This document shows positions 1-7,314 of a stretch of 24,627 nt of DNA, piece after piece. The position numbers and the translations under genes are program-made. Numbering within the stretch: the first letter of the stretch is position 1; every line of letters begins with the position of its first letter. The stretch lies in the NCBI GenBank assembly GCA_934394545.1, contig CAKRRG010000041.1, forward strand, positions 1-24,627. The letters are read 5' to 3'. The stretch is from an uncultured Blautia sp. Its GTDB lineage: Bacteria > Bacillota > Clostridia > Lachnospirales > Lachnospiraceae. The notes under the pieces are model-generated. The model made no database searches and was not told where the DNA came from. It saw only the letters and a program-made list of their open reading frames with translations.

Positions 1-131
1 GGCGCTTTTTACATATAAACAAAGTGTAAACCCTTTATTCTGTTATCAAGGATATTTTTGGGAAAATAAAAAGATCATTATTATAGAATTAGTCAAAAAT
101 CAGAAAAAAGATAATAAAAGACTTTATCAGC

Positions 132-156
132 CTGCCAGGGACAGACGCCCTGGCAG
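132..156 (-). terminator. Hairpin downstream of purC
   Basis: A 9-bp perfect inverted repeat (CTGCCAGGG / CCCTGGCAG, 7-nt loop) begins 16 bases past the purC stop codon. On the minus strand it is not followed directly by a U-run, although T-rich sequence starts about 10 bases later. It probably ends the purC transcript, or protects its 3' end. Nothing else is recognisable in bases 1-131. Confidence 0.5.
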
Positions 157-171
157 TATTATGTATATTGC

Positions 172-1044
172 TTATTTCAGTTTCTCCCCTGTAAGCATCT
201 CATATGCCTGAAGATATTTGTCGATTGTCTTGTCCACAATTTCCTGTGGAAGAGTCCAGTCGTTGTCCGGGTTTGCTTTCAGCCAGTCACGGGCAAACTG
301 CTTGTCAAAGGATGGCTGGCCATGACCTGGCTCATATCCATCTGCCGGCCAGAATCTGGAGCTGTCCGGTGTAAGCATCTCATCACCTATAACAATATTA
401 CCATTTTCATCAAGTCCAAACTCAAATTTGGTATCTGCAATAATAATACCTTTGCTTAAAGCATACTCGGCACATTTTTTATATAATGCGATGGTGTAAT
501 CACGAATCTTCTCAGCATACTCCTGACCATGTCCCGGATAATATTTCTCAAGATGGGCAACACTCTGCTCAAAGGAAATATTCTCATCGTGGTCACCGAT
601 CTCAGCCTTGGTAGAAGGTGTGTAAATAGGCTCAGGCAGCTTGTCAGACTCTTTCAGACCTTCCGGAAGAGTAATTCCGCAAACTGTACCATTCTCCTGG
701 TAGCTTGCCCAGCCGCTTCCAGTGATATATCCACGAACGATGCACTCAACCGGAATCATATCCAGTTTACGGCACATCATACTGTTTCCGTCAAATCTGT
801 CCTGCTGGAAAAACTCCGGCATATCTTTCACATCAACAGAAAGCATGTGGTTCGGCAGGATGTCCTGTGTCATATCAAACCAGAACTTGGACATCTGGGT
901 GAGGACAGTGCCCTTCTTAGTCACTTCGTTTTTCAGGATCACGTCAAAACAGCTGATACGGTCTGTCGCAACCATGATCAGGCTGTCTCCGTTGTCGTAA
1001 ATCTCGCGTACTTTGCCTTCTTTAACTGGCTTCATTTCCTGCAT
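172..1044 (-). CDS. purC: Phosphoribosylaminoimidazole-succinocarboxamide synthase (SAICAR synthetase)
   Basis: PurC catalyses ATP-dependent joining of aspartate to CAIR, giving SAICAR in cytosolic de novo purine synthesis. The 290-residue protein shows the family blocks in order: KEGKVREIYD near the N-terminus, TDRISCFDV, VRGYITGSGW, the TPSTKAE segment, IADTKFEFG and the C-terminal DEMLTPDSSRFW. I chose the ATG at 1044 because a GAGGTG ribosome site lies 7 bases ahead of it; the in-frame ATG at 1062 has that site inside its own reading frame. The gene stands alone, with its own probable promoter and a downstream hairpin; no other pur gene is visible. Length and motifs are normal for the family. 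Confidence 0.96.
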   Translation of the reverse strand: MQEMKPVKEGKVREIYDNGDSLIMVATDRISCFDVILKNEVTKKGTVLTQMSKFWFDMTQDILPNHMLSVDVKDMPEFFQQDRFDGNSMMCRKLDMIPVECIVRGYITGSGWASYQENGTVCGITLPEGLKESDKLPEPIYTPSTKAEIGDHDENISFEQSVAHLEKYYPGHGQEYAEKIRDYTIALYKKCAEYALSKGIIIADTKFEFGLDENGNIVIGDEMLTPDSSRFWPADGYEPGHGQPSFDKQFARDWLKANPDNDWTLPQEIVDKTIDKYLQAYEMLTGEKLK

Positions 1045-1147
1045 AGCTTTACACCTCGTCATTTTTCTTTTTTAGTTTTCGACTGTAAAATAATACTTCC
1101 TGTCAGCAGCACTGCTGCACGGATTTTCTTATTTACAACACCTGATT

Positions 1148-1176
1148 ATTTTACCATTATATGAGGTAAAAAACAA
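1148..1176 (-). promoter_or_regulatory. Probable purC promoter
   Basis: On the minus strand TTGTTT (1171-1176) is followed after exactly 17 bases by TAAAAT (1148-1153). This leaves a leader of about 95 bases before purC that contains a small GCAGCAGTGCTGC hairpin. I see no purine riboswitch core in it. The assignment is by eye. Confidence 0.4.
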
Positions 1177-1244
1177 TTCTTCTAAATGCCAAAAACACAG
1201 GCAGTTTTCCTCAAATACAAGTGAATGTTCACAGAATTGCACTC

Positions 1245-1273
1245 TTGATGCAGCACCTGTTTACGCTTATAAT
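1245..1273 (+). promoter_or_regulatory. Promoter of the HAD hydrolase gene
   Basis: TTGATG (1245-1250), a 17-base spacer, then TATAAT (1268-1273). The -10 element sits inside an inverted repeat, CTGTTTA at 1257-1263 and TAAACAG at 1273-1279, which could be an operator. The predicted leader to the ATG at 1317 is short. Confidence 0.6.
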
Positions 1274-1316
1274 AAACAGTATCTGTTAAGAATTATTTGG
1301 GGACAAAGGAGATGCC

Positions 1317-2117
1317 ATGAAATACAAATTCGCAGCCGCAGACATGGACGGCACTTTATTAAATGACGCAAACGAAATCACAGAACACACTGCAGAAACC
1401 ATCCGCCTGGCAGTCTCCCAGGGACTGATTTTCTCTATATGTACCGGGCGGCCCATTCAGGGAGTGGAGCGTTATCAGAGACAGCTTGGAATCCAGGGAC
1501 CTGTGATCACCTATAATGGGGCTATGATCCTGGATTCCGCTACCGGACGTGTTCTGTACCGGCAGGAATTAGATTGTGAGGATGGACGCAGCATTCTGGA
1601 AGCCGGGCTGAACCATAACACCACCATGTGTATCTGGTCTGACAATAAACTGTATGGAAATCAATTGAATGAACGAATTCACAAGTACAGTCAGGCTGCT
1701 AATGTGACGCCCCTTCTCATGCCTTCTGTAGACGAACTTCTGTCGCAGGGGATTACGAAAATCCTCTGGTATGATGATATTTCCAGAATTCAGCAAATAG
1801 AAAAAGAGCTGCAAGAAACAGCTCCTTTTCAAAATGTGACCTTCTGCACCTCCAAGCCATTCTATCTGGAATTCTTCAGCAACAAGGTTTCCAAAGCTGC
1901 TGCCATAGACCGGATCGGGGAACTTTATGGTTTCACCCAGGCCGAAACCATCTCCATAGGCGACGGCTTCAACGACTTGTCTATGATCCGGCACGCTGCA
2001 CTTGGCATTGCCATGGCAAACGCGCCAGAGGGCGTGAAAGAATGTGCGGATTATATCACTACACGGACCAATAATGAGGACGGCGTTGCGGAAGTTCTGG
2101 AGAAATTTATTTTATAA
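1317..2117 (+). CDS. Cof-type HAD-IIB family hydrolase (probable sugar-phosphate phosphatase)
   Basis: This 266-residue HAD-superfamily phosphatase of the Cof/YidA group is a cytosolic Mg-dependent enzyme likely to dephosphorylate sugar phosphates or similar small metabolites; its substrate cannot be read from sequence. Motif I is DMDGTLL (nucleophile Asp9, acid/base Asp11), the SKAAA lysine (Lys193) is motif III, and IGDGFND (Asp216, Asp220) is motif IV. The IIB-type cap lies between motif I and the lysine. The ATG at 1317 follows an AAAGGAG site. The gene converges on the xylulokinase gene with only two bases between the stop codons. Confidence 0.92.
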   Translation: MKYKFAAADMDGTLLNDANEITEHTAETIRLAVSQGLIFSICTGRPIQGVERYQRQLGIQGPVITYNGAMILDSATGRVLYRQELDCEDGRSILEAGLNHNTTMCIWSDNKLYGNQLNERIHKYSQAANVTPLLMPSVDELLSQGITKILWYDDISRIQQIEKELQETAPFQNVTFCTSKPFYLEFFSNKVSKAAAIDRIGELYGFTQAETISIGDGFNDLSMIRHAALGIAMANAPEGVKECADYITTRTNNEDGVAEVLEKFIL

Positions 2118-2119
2118 GC

Positions 2120-3586
2120 TTACAGATTCTTGAACAGCGGTTTCATGACCGGATACAGTTCTTTGAACTTCTGGTATCTCTCCTCATATTTCGCTGCAAG
2201 CTCCGGTGTTGGCTCTACAGTATCCACTACTTTTGCAAGCTTCTTGCCCACAGTTTCAACATCCGGATAAACGCCGCAGCCTACTGCTGCCAGCATAGCG
2301 CCGCCAAGGGATGGTCCCTCTTCCACTTCCAGAACGTCAACCTTAATATTCATAACATTTGCAATGATCTGTTTCCACAGCGGGCTCTTTGCACCACCGC
2401 CACAGATCTTAGTGCGCTCAATCTTAATGCCAAGACTCTTTGCAACCTCCAGAGAATCACGGAGTGCGAAAGCGACGCCCTCCAGAACAGCCTGTGTCAT
2501 ATCTGCTCTTGAAGTATCCATGGACATGCCGAAGAATACACCTCTTGCATCCGGATCATTGTGCGGGGAACGCTCACCCATCAGGTATGGCAAAAAGAAT
2601 ACATGATTCTCGCCAAGCTTCTGGATAGGAGCCTGCTCTGCTGCAAAATCCTTTGTTCCCAGAATTTCTTCTGCCCACCATTTGTTACAGGAAGCAGCAC
2701 TGAGCATGCACCCCATAAGATGATAGCTTCCATCTGCATGGCAGAAGGAATGAAGAGCATTGTGCTCATCCACGCCGAAATTCTTACTGGAAATAAATAC
2801 AGTTCCGGAAGTACCAAGAGAAATATTACACTGTCCGTCACCAACTGTTCCTGTACCAACAGCAGCTGCTGCATTGTCACCTGCACCTGCAATAACCTTT
2901 ACATTTTCAGAGAAGCCAAGCTCTTTTGCCACTTCTGGTTTCAGAGTTCCCACAACTTCCCAGCTCTCGTAAACCTTCGGAAGCTGCTCTTCCTTTACGC
3001 CGCAGATCTCCAGCATTTCTTTTGACCAGCAGCGGTTCTTTACATCAAGAAGAAGCATACCTGAAGCATCTGATACATCTGTACAGAAGGAACCGCTTAA
3101 ACGATAAGCCAGATAGTCCTTTGGAAGCATGATTTTTACTACTTTCGCAAATTTCTCCGGTTCGTTTTTCTTCATCCAGAGAATCTTCGGAGCAGTAAAT
3201 CCGGCAAAAGCAATATTTGCAGTATACTTGGAAAGCTTATCCTTTCCGATCACATTATTCAGATAATCTGTCTCCTCAGAAGTACGTCCGTCATTCCAGA
3301 GAATTGCAGGACGGATTACCTGATCCTGTTCGTCTAAGGTTACCAGACCATGCATCTGTCCGCCAAAACTGATTCCAGCCACCTGTGAACGTTCAATTCC
3401 CTCTGTCAGTTCTTTCATTCCAGCCATACTCTGGGTGTACCAGTCTTCCGGATTCTGCTCAGACCAGCCCGGATGTGGGAAAAATAATGGATATTCTTTT
3501 GATACAATATTACAGATTTTTCCGGATTCTTCCATAAGAAGAAGCTTTACTGCGGAAGTACCAAGATCAACACCGATAAAATACAT
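2120..3586 (-). CDS. xylB: Xylulokinase-type FGGY carbohydrate kinase
   Basis: An FGGY-family kinase of 488 residues that phosphorylates a ketopentose or similar ketose with ATP. The N-terminal phosphate-binding loop GVDLGTSAVK (about 5-14), GGQMHG (75-80), LWNDGRTSEE, DASGM, GAGDNAAAAVGTGT (catalytic Asp237) and GGGAKSPLW follow the xylulokinase pattern. The ATG at 3586 is supported by AAGGAGG just upstream, which overlaps the end of the isomerase gene; an in-frame upstream ATG would include that site in the coding region. It is the third metabolic gene of the cluster and presumably phosphorylates the ketose made by the isomerase. The true substrate (D-xylulose, D-ribulose, L-fuculose or other) is not certain. 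Confidence 0.9.
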   Translation of the reverse strand: MYFIGVDLGTSAVKLLLMEESGKICNIVSKEYPLFFPHPGWSEQNPEDWYTQSMAGMKELTEGIERSQVAGISFGGQMHGLVTLDEQDQVIRPAILWNDGRTSEETDYLNNVIGKDKLSKYTANIAFAGFTAPKILWMKKNEPEKFAKVVKIMLPKDYLAYRLSGSFCTDVSDASGMLLLDVKNRCWSKEMLEICGVKEEQLPKVYESWEVVGTLKPEVAKELGFSENVKVIAGAGDNAAAAVGTGTVGDGQCNISLGTSGTVFISSKNFGVDEHNALHSFCHADGSYHLMGCMLSAASCNKWWAEEILGTKDFAAEQAPIQKLGENHVFFLPYLMGERSPHNDPDARGVFFGMSMDTSRADMTQAVLEGVAFALRDSLEVAKSLGIKIERTKICGGGAKSPLWKQIIANVMNIKVDVLEVEEGPSLGGAMLAAVGCGVYPDVETVGKKLAKVVDTVEPTPELAAKYEERYQKFKELYPVMKPLFKNL

Positions 3587-3597
3587 TTTTATCCTCC

Positions 3598-5079
3598 TTA
3601 TCCCCAAGGATTCTCTGTAGGATATCTTACACCAGCCGGCTGGTTGTAACCAATCTTCTTAACATCAAGTCCAAGGAATTTCACTACTTCGTAGAATGCT
3701 TTTCCATAATGTCCGAACATAACTGCACCGTGATGCGGGAAGTTGCCCTCGATCAGTACGTGACGGTAGAATCTGCCCATCTCTTTGATTGCGAAGATAC
3801 CGATACCACCGAAGGATCTTGTAGGTACGTCAAGAACTTCGCCTTCTGCAACATAGGAAACCAGTTCTCCCTCAGAGTTGCACTGCAGACGATAGAATGT
3901 AATATCGGAAGCAGCAATATCTCCCTCAAGAGTTCCTCTTGTGAAGTCTGGCTCAGATCCTTCCGGCTCAAGAAGTCTGTGCTGGATCAGCTGATATTTA
4001 ACAGCTCTGGACTCGCACATCTTGCATGCCGGAGTATTTCCGCAATGGAAGCCCATGAATGTATCTGTAAGCTTGTAGTCATATTTGCCCTTAATATCCT
4101 CATCATAGATATACTGCGGAACAGAGTTATTGATGTCAAGCAGTGTAACAGCATCATTGGAAATGCAAAGTCCGATGTACTCACTGAGTGCTCCGTAAAT
4201 ATCAACCTCACAGGATACCGGGATTCCTCTTGCAGCAAGACGGCTGTTTACATAGCATGGCTCAAAACCAAACTGTGACGGGAATGCAGGCCAGCATTTG
4301 TCAGCAAATGCAACATATTTTCTTGCTCCCTTGTGAGCCTCAGCCCAGTCAAGAAGAGTAAGCTCAAACTGTGCCATCTTTGCATTAAGATCTTCATAAT
4401 ATTTGCCTTCGCCCATCTCTTTTGCCATATCCGCACAGACATCCGGGATACGAGGATCGTTCTCATGCTCCTTAAAGGAAACAAGAAGGTCAAGCTCAGA
4501 ATTCTCTTCAATCTCAACACCCAGCTCATAGAGTCCCTTAATTGGTGCATTACAAGCGAAGAAGTCCTGTGGACGTGGTCCGAAGGTAATGATCTTCAGG
4601 TTACGAACACCGATAACGGCACGTGCAACCGGTACGAAGTCAGCGATCATGGTAGCAATGTCAGTTGCAGTTCCAACCGGATATTCCGGAATATAAGCCT
4701 CAAGATGACGCATCTTTAAGTTGTAGGAGCAGTTCAGCATACCACAGTAAGCATCACCTCTGCCGTTGATCATGTCGCCATCGCCCTCAGCAGCAGCTAC
4801 ATACATGCAAGGTCCGTCAAATCTCTCTGCGATCAGTGTCTCAGGAGTCTCCGGTCCGAAGTTTCCAAGGAAAACAACAAGTGCATTACATTCTGCCTTA
4901 TTTACATCCTCAAGAGCCTTCTCCATGTCTTTCTCATTCTCAACAGTTACCGGACATTCGTAAAGCTCACCTTTGTATGCTTCCATGATAGCTGCACGTC
5001 TCTTCTCAGAAAGCTGAATCGGGAAACAGTCACGGCTTACTGCGATCAGTCCAAGTTTTACTACTGGTATATTGTTCAT
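3598..5079 (-). CDS. L-fucose/L-arabinose isomerase family protein
   Basis: A 493-residue aldose-ketose isomerase related to L-fucose isomerase (FucI) and L-arabinose isomerase. By position, the likely metal/catalytic residues are Glu291 in SCEVDIYGALSE, Asp315 in LLDINNS, and His345 in MGFHCGNTPACKMC; a second histidine pair (449-450) lies in the C-terminal part. The N-terminal third has the Rossmann-like repeats typical of the family. The start at 5079 has a GGAGGA site 9-10 bases upstream. The gene lies 12 bases from xylB, whose ribosome site overlaps this stop, so the two are probably translationally linked. The sugar is unknown: the protein is shorter than E. coli FucI and not a close AraA by eye. 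Confidence 0.85.
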   Translation of the reverse strand: MNNIPVVKLGLIAVSRDCFPIQLSEKRRAAIMEAYKGELYECPVTVENEKDMEKALEDVNKAECNALVVFLGNFGPETPETLIAERFDGPCMYVAAAEGDGDMINGRGDAYCGMLNCSYNLKMRHLEAYIPEYPVGTATDIATMIADFVPVARAVIGVRNLKIITFGPRPQDFFACNAPIKGLYELGVEIEENSELDLLVSFKEHENDPRIPDVCADMAKEMGEGKYYEDLNAKMAQFELTLLDWAEAHKGARKYVAFADKCWPAFPSQFGFEPCYVNSRLAARGIPVSCEVDIYGALSEYIGLCISNDAVTLLDINNSVPQYIYDEDIKGKYDYKLTDTFMGFHCGNTPACKMCESRAVKYQLIQHRLLEPEGSEPDFTRGTLEGDIAASDITFYRLQCNSEGELVSYVAEGEVLDVPTRSFGGIGIFAIKEMGRFYRHVLIEGNFPHHGAVMFGHYGKAFYEVVKFLGLDVKKIGYNQPAGVRYPTENPWG

Positions 5080-5133
5080 AATATGTATTCCTCCATTTTT
5101 AATTTTCTTATTTAAATTTTCTTATTATCTTAC

Positions 5134-5751
5134 TCAGTCGATTGTGATATTCTCACCCTTAAGTCCATTAAATGCGCCTTCGATCTTCGCATCCTCATGT
5201 GCGATCAGCCATTTGTTCTTGGCTGTCATCAGGCTGTCCTCTCCTGTCTTCTCAGTCTGGAAAGTAAGGTCTGTGTTGGTTCCCTTCGGAAGTACAACCA
5301 CGCACTGGAAACCGCCCTCATTCACATGGCATGGTGCATAGTGAAGTGTGGTAGCATAAACCTCAATTCCGGTTCCTGCCGGTACAAGGAATGCCTCAAT
5401 CTTAGATGTGTCATAGGTATGATCCGGTTCAATGTCCTGCTGATGTCCAATCAGAAGAATAAGGTCGGTAACAGCTACATTGATCTCGGAATTACGATGA
5501 TACTCCACTGCATTCAGCTTCTTGTTATGACCATTGCAGTATCCGATCTGAATCGGCAGGCCACCGTATCCTTTATTCTGCAGATCTTTCATAACATCCA
5601 GTGCCTCCAGTTCCTCAACAGATGGAACATAGATTACATCCTCCGGAACCGGTGTGTGCTTCATCTCTTTCATAAGGCCTGTAAAGTCGTATCCCTCCAA
5701 CACCTGTCCGTATCTGCCAAATGCCGGATCTGTTACTTTCTGAATCTTCAC
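5134..5751 (-). CDS. DUF4867 family protein
   Basis: A 205-residue cytosolic protein that I recognise as DUF4867, a family without a proven reaction that turns up in firmicute sugar operons. No signal peptide or membrane segment is visible. Two short blocks, EYHRNSE (83-89) and HYAPCH (137-142), are cupin-like in spacing and could bind a metal, but this is inference. The start is a GTG at 5751 preceded by a perfect AAGGAGGT at a 6-base distance; a longer frame exists upstream but has no ribosome site. It is the first metabolic gene of the cluster, 54 bases ahead of the isomerase gene, so it may be an auxiliary sugar epimerase/mutarotase or a lyase. Confidence 0.85.
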   Translation of the reverse strand: MKIQKVTDPAFGRYGQVLEGYDFTGLMKEMKHTPVPEDVIYVPSVEELEALDVMKDLQNKGYGGLPIQIGYCNGHNKKLNAVEYHRNSEINVAVTDLILLIGHQQDIEPDHTYDTSKIEAFLVPAGTGIEVYATTLHYAPCHVNEGGFQCVVVLPKGTNTDLTFQTEKTGEDSLMTAKNKWLIAHEDAKIEGAFNGLKGENITID

Positions 5752-5801
5752 GTTTAACCTCCTTTTTGCTTGCCAAAGCGAAGCTAACTCTTTTTTGCAT
5801 G

Positions 5802-5831
5802 AAAAAAGCATACCATATCCTGGTATGCTTT
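5802..5831 (-). terminator. Intrinsic terminator between the AraC regulator and DUF4867
   Basis: An 11-bp perfect stem (5805-5815 with 5821-5831, AAAGCATACCA) with a 5-base loop runs into TTTTTT on the minus strand. It lies just past the regulator stop codon and 50 bases before the DUF4867 start. I see no convincing promoter between it and DUF4867, so it may act as an attenuator. Confidence 0.8.
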
Positions 5832-5847
5832 ACGACTTTTTTCTTGT

Positions 5848-6717
5848 CTAATCCATAGCACTTTTTTGACATTTTATCATCTGCCGCAGATCACTTGGGA
5901 GCTGGCCATACTTTTTCTGAAACTCTCTTGAAAAAGCTCTGCTGCTTGCAAAACCATTATCCAATGCAATCTGACTGATGGTTTTCTCCGTGTTTATCAA
6001 CTCCCTATACGCATAAGACATGCGAATCTCCTGTAAATATGCCTTAAAATTGATTTTTGCATATTTTTTGAACATTCGTGACAAATAAGCATCCGAATAC
6101 CCAAACAAAGTTGCCATATCTGAAAGCTTCAGTTCTTCTGTATAATGCTCTCTCATATAGGTGGTAATTTTTGACAATGCGTCCAGGCGGCGGCTGTCCT
6201 GGATTTCTTCCTGGGCGGCCTCTGTCTCACGGTAATCCTTTATCATCAGGTACAAAATATTGTAGTACAAAGCCATGGTCCTGTATTCCCAGCCCTCTTC
6301 CTTTGCCCTGTATACCTTGTAAAGCTCTTCTATAAAAAATGCCAGTTTCCGATTATCCGGTGCCTTGGAATTCCTGTCCCTGGCCACACGGGCAGCACTT
6401 GTGAAACGAATAAACCGTTGGGCAGTAAAATATTTTTCGAATTGTTTCAACGGAATCTGCAAAATCACGGTCTCATTTTTCTGCGGCGCATGAATAGAAT
6501 GAATCTCATTGGAATTAATAATGATCAGCTCTCCTGCCTCCAGGGGATATTCCACCTCATTAAGAAAAAAAGTGAGTCTGCCCTTTAGCACTGCGAAAAT
6601 CTCAATAGACGTATGCCAGTGTTTTTCCCGCTCATAATTACCGTGTCCTCCTTCAAATAAAAATATCTTAAAAGGAAGACCTTCGTTTGGTATGATCAAT
6701 TCATGCTGAAATTCCAA
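5848..6717 (-). CDS. AraC-family transcriptional regulator (cupin + HTH)
   Basis: A 289-residue regulator with an N-terminal cupin-like sensor (HWHTSIEIFAVLKG and the following GELIIINSNEIH block, about 30-80) and a C-terminal AraC/XylS double helix-turn-helix (about 183-285, including LSDMATLFGYSDAYLSRMFK and ISQIALDNGFASSRAFSREF). It probably senses a sugar and controls the downstream DUF4867-isomerase-kinase genes. I chose a TTG start at 6717 because GGAGGTGA lies 3 bases upstream and because a good promoter (6755-6783) lies inside the 66 bases that would be coding if the ATG at 6783 were used. It heads the cluster on the same strand, separated from it by a terminator. Confidence 0.9.
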   Translation of the reverse strand: MEFQHELIIPNEGLPFKIFLFEGGHGNYEREKHWHTSIEIFAVLKGRLTFFLNEVEYPLEAGELIIINSNEIHSIHAPQKNETVILQIPLKQFEKYFTAQRFIRFTSAARVARDRNSKAPDNRKLAFFIEELYKVYRAKEEGWEYRTMALYYNILYLMIKDYRETEAAQEEIQDSRRLDALSKITTYMREHYTEELKLSDMATLFGYSDAYLSRMFKKYAKINFKAYLQEIRMSYAYRELINTEKTISQIALDNGFASSRAFSREFQKKYGQLPSDLRQMIKCQKSAMD

Positions 6718-6754
6718 ATTCTCACCTCCGGCAGAAAAATTCTTTCCTGTTGTA

Positions 6755-6783
6755 AGAATATCATTTCCATCTGCGTTTGACAA
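6755..6783 (-). promoter_or_regulatory. Promoter of the AraC regulator
   Basis: TTGTCA (6778-6783), 17 bases, then TATTCT (6755-6760) with an extended -10 TG on the minus strand. The predicted start of transcription is about 30 bases before the TTG start codon. It overlaps the ATG at 6783 that a longest-frame rule would select. Confidence 0.7.
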
Positions 6784-6806
6784 TCCTGTTTATTCCCGTT
6801 TCTGTC

Positions 6807-6835
6807 TTGTATTTCCACACTTAAACGCTTATAAT
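6807..6835 (+). promoter_or_regulatory. Promoter of the HicB-like gene
   Basis: TTGTAT (6807-6812), 17 bases, then a perfect TATAAT (6830-6835). It is back-to-back with the AraC promoter, about 25 bases apart, so binding of a regulator could affect both. Confidence 0.65.
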
Positions 6836-6886
6836 GGTTCTGAAAATGGCTTTAAACAGCATAGTAAATTTTTCGGGAGGTTTATC

Positions 6887-7165
6887 ATGAAATTTATATA
6901 TCCTGCAGTTTTTAAGAAAAACGAAGATGGTCGTTACAGGGGAACTTTTCCTGATTTGGAAGACTGCTTTGGCGAAGGCGATACTCTGGATGAGGCTATT
7001 GAAAATGCAAATGCAGCCGCATTTGACTGGATCTCTCTGGAGCTCACAGAAGAAGTTCCGGAGCTTCCACCGATCACCGATCCTGATGATATGGACCTGG
7101 AAGACGGGGACGTTGTAAGAAATATCCAGGTAAATATCCGATTGTATGATGGGTGGGATGAATGA
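6887..7165 (+). CDS. HicB-like antitoxin-fold protein, without a HicA partner
   Basis: A 92-residue protein with the HicB partial RNase-H-like fold: YPAVFKKNEDGRYRGTFPDLEDC followed by GDTLDEAIENANAAAFDWI. It starts at an ATG with GGGAGG six bases ahead. In a normal HicAB module a HicA mRNA interferase of about 60-80 residues lies beside it; none is present on either strand nearby. The protein also ends soon after the fold and shows no helix-turn-helix or ribbon-helix-helix tail, so it probably does not bind DNA. It is acidic and soluble. Its role may be as a solitary protein-binding domain or a relic antitoxin; I cannot say which. Confidence 0.85.
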   Translation: MKFIYPAVFKKNEDGRYRGTFPDLEDCFGEGDTLDEAIENANAAAFDWISLELTEEVPELPPITDPDDMDLEDGDVVRNIQVNIRLYDGWDE

Positions 7166-7217
7166 AGTTTACCGTGAAAATAAGATTTTCTTCTTTCAGC
7201 TTTATAACCAGATAAAT

Positions 7218-7263
7218 AAGAAGATTCAACACTCCCCCAAATTCTGGGGTGCTGAATCTTCTT
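7218..7263. terminator. Bidirectional hairpin terminator between hicB-like gene and AGE gene
   Basis: A long stem (AAGAAGATTCA at 7218-7228 with its complement at 7253-7263, then an imperfect CAC/CCCC extension with a small loop) lies between two converging genes. Both flanks are T-rich on the exiting strand but lack a long U-run. Confidence 0.65.
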
Positions 7264-7314
7264 TATTTCACTCAATCTCAGCTACACTTCAGATATATTT
7301 CTATGACAACACAC

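Noticed and set aside
3709..4278. Plus-strand open frame opposite the sugar isomerase gene
   Set aside because: Antisense of a conserved coding region with no start signals.
6815..6835. CcpA catabolite (cre) site near AAGCGTTTAAG between the AraC and hicB promoters
   Set aside because: The required TG and CA ends of the cre consensus are missing.
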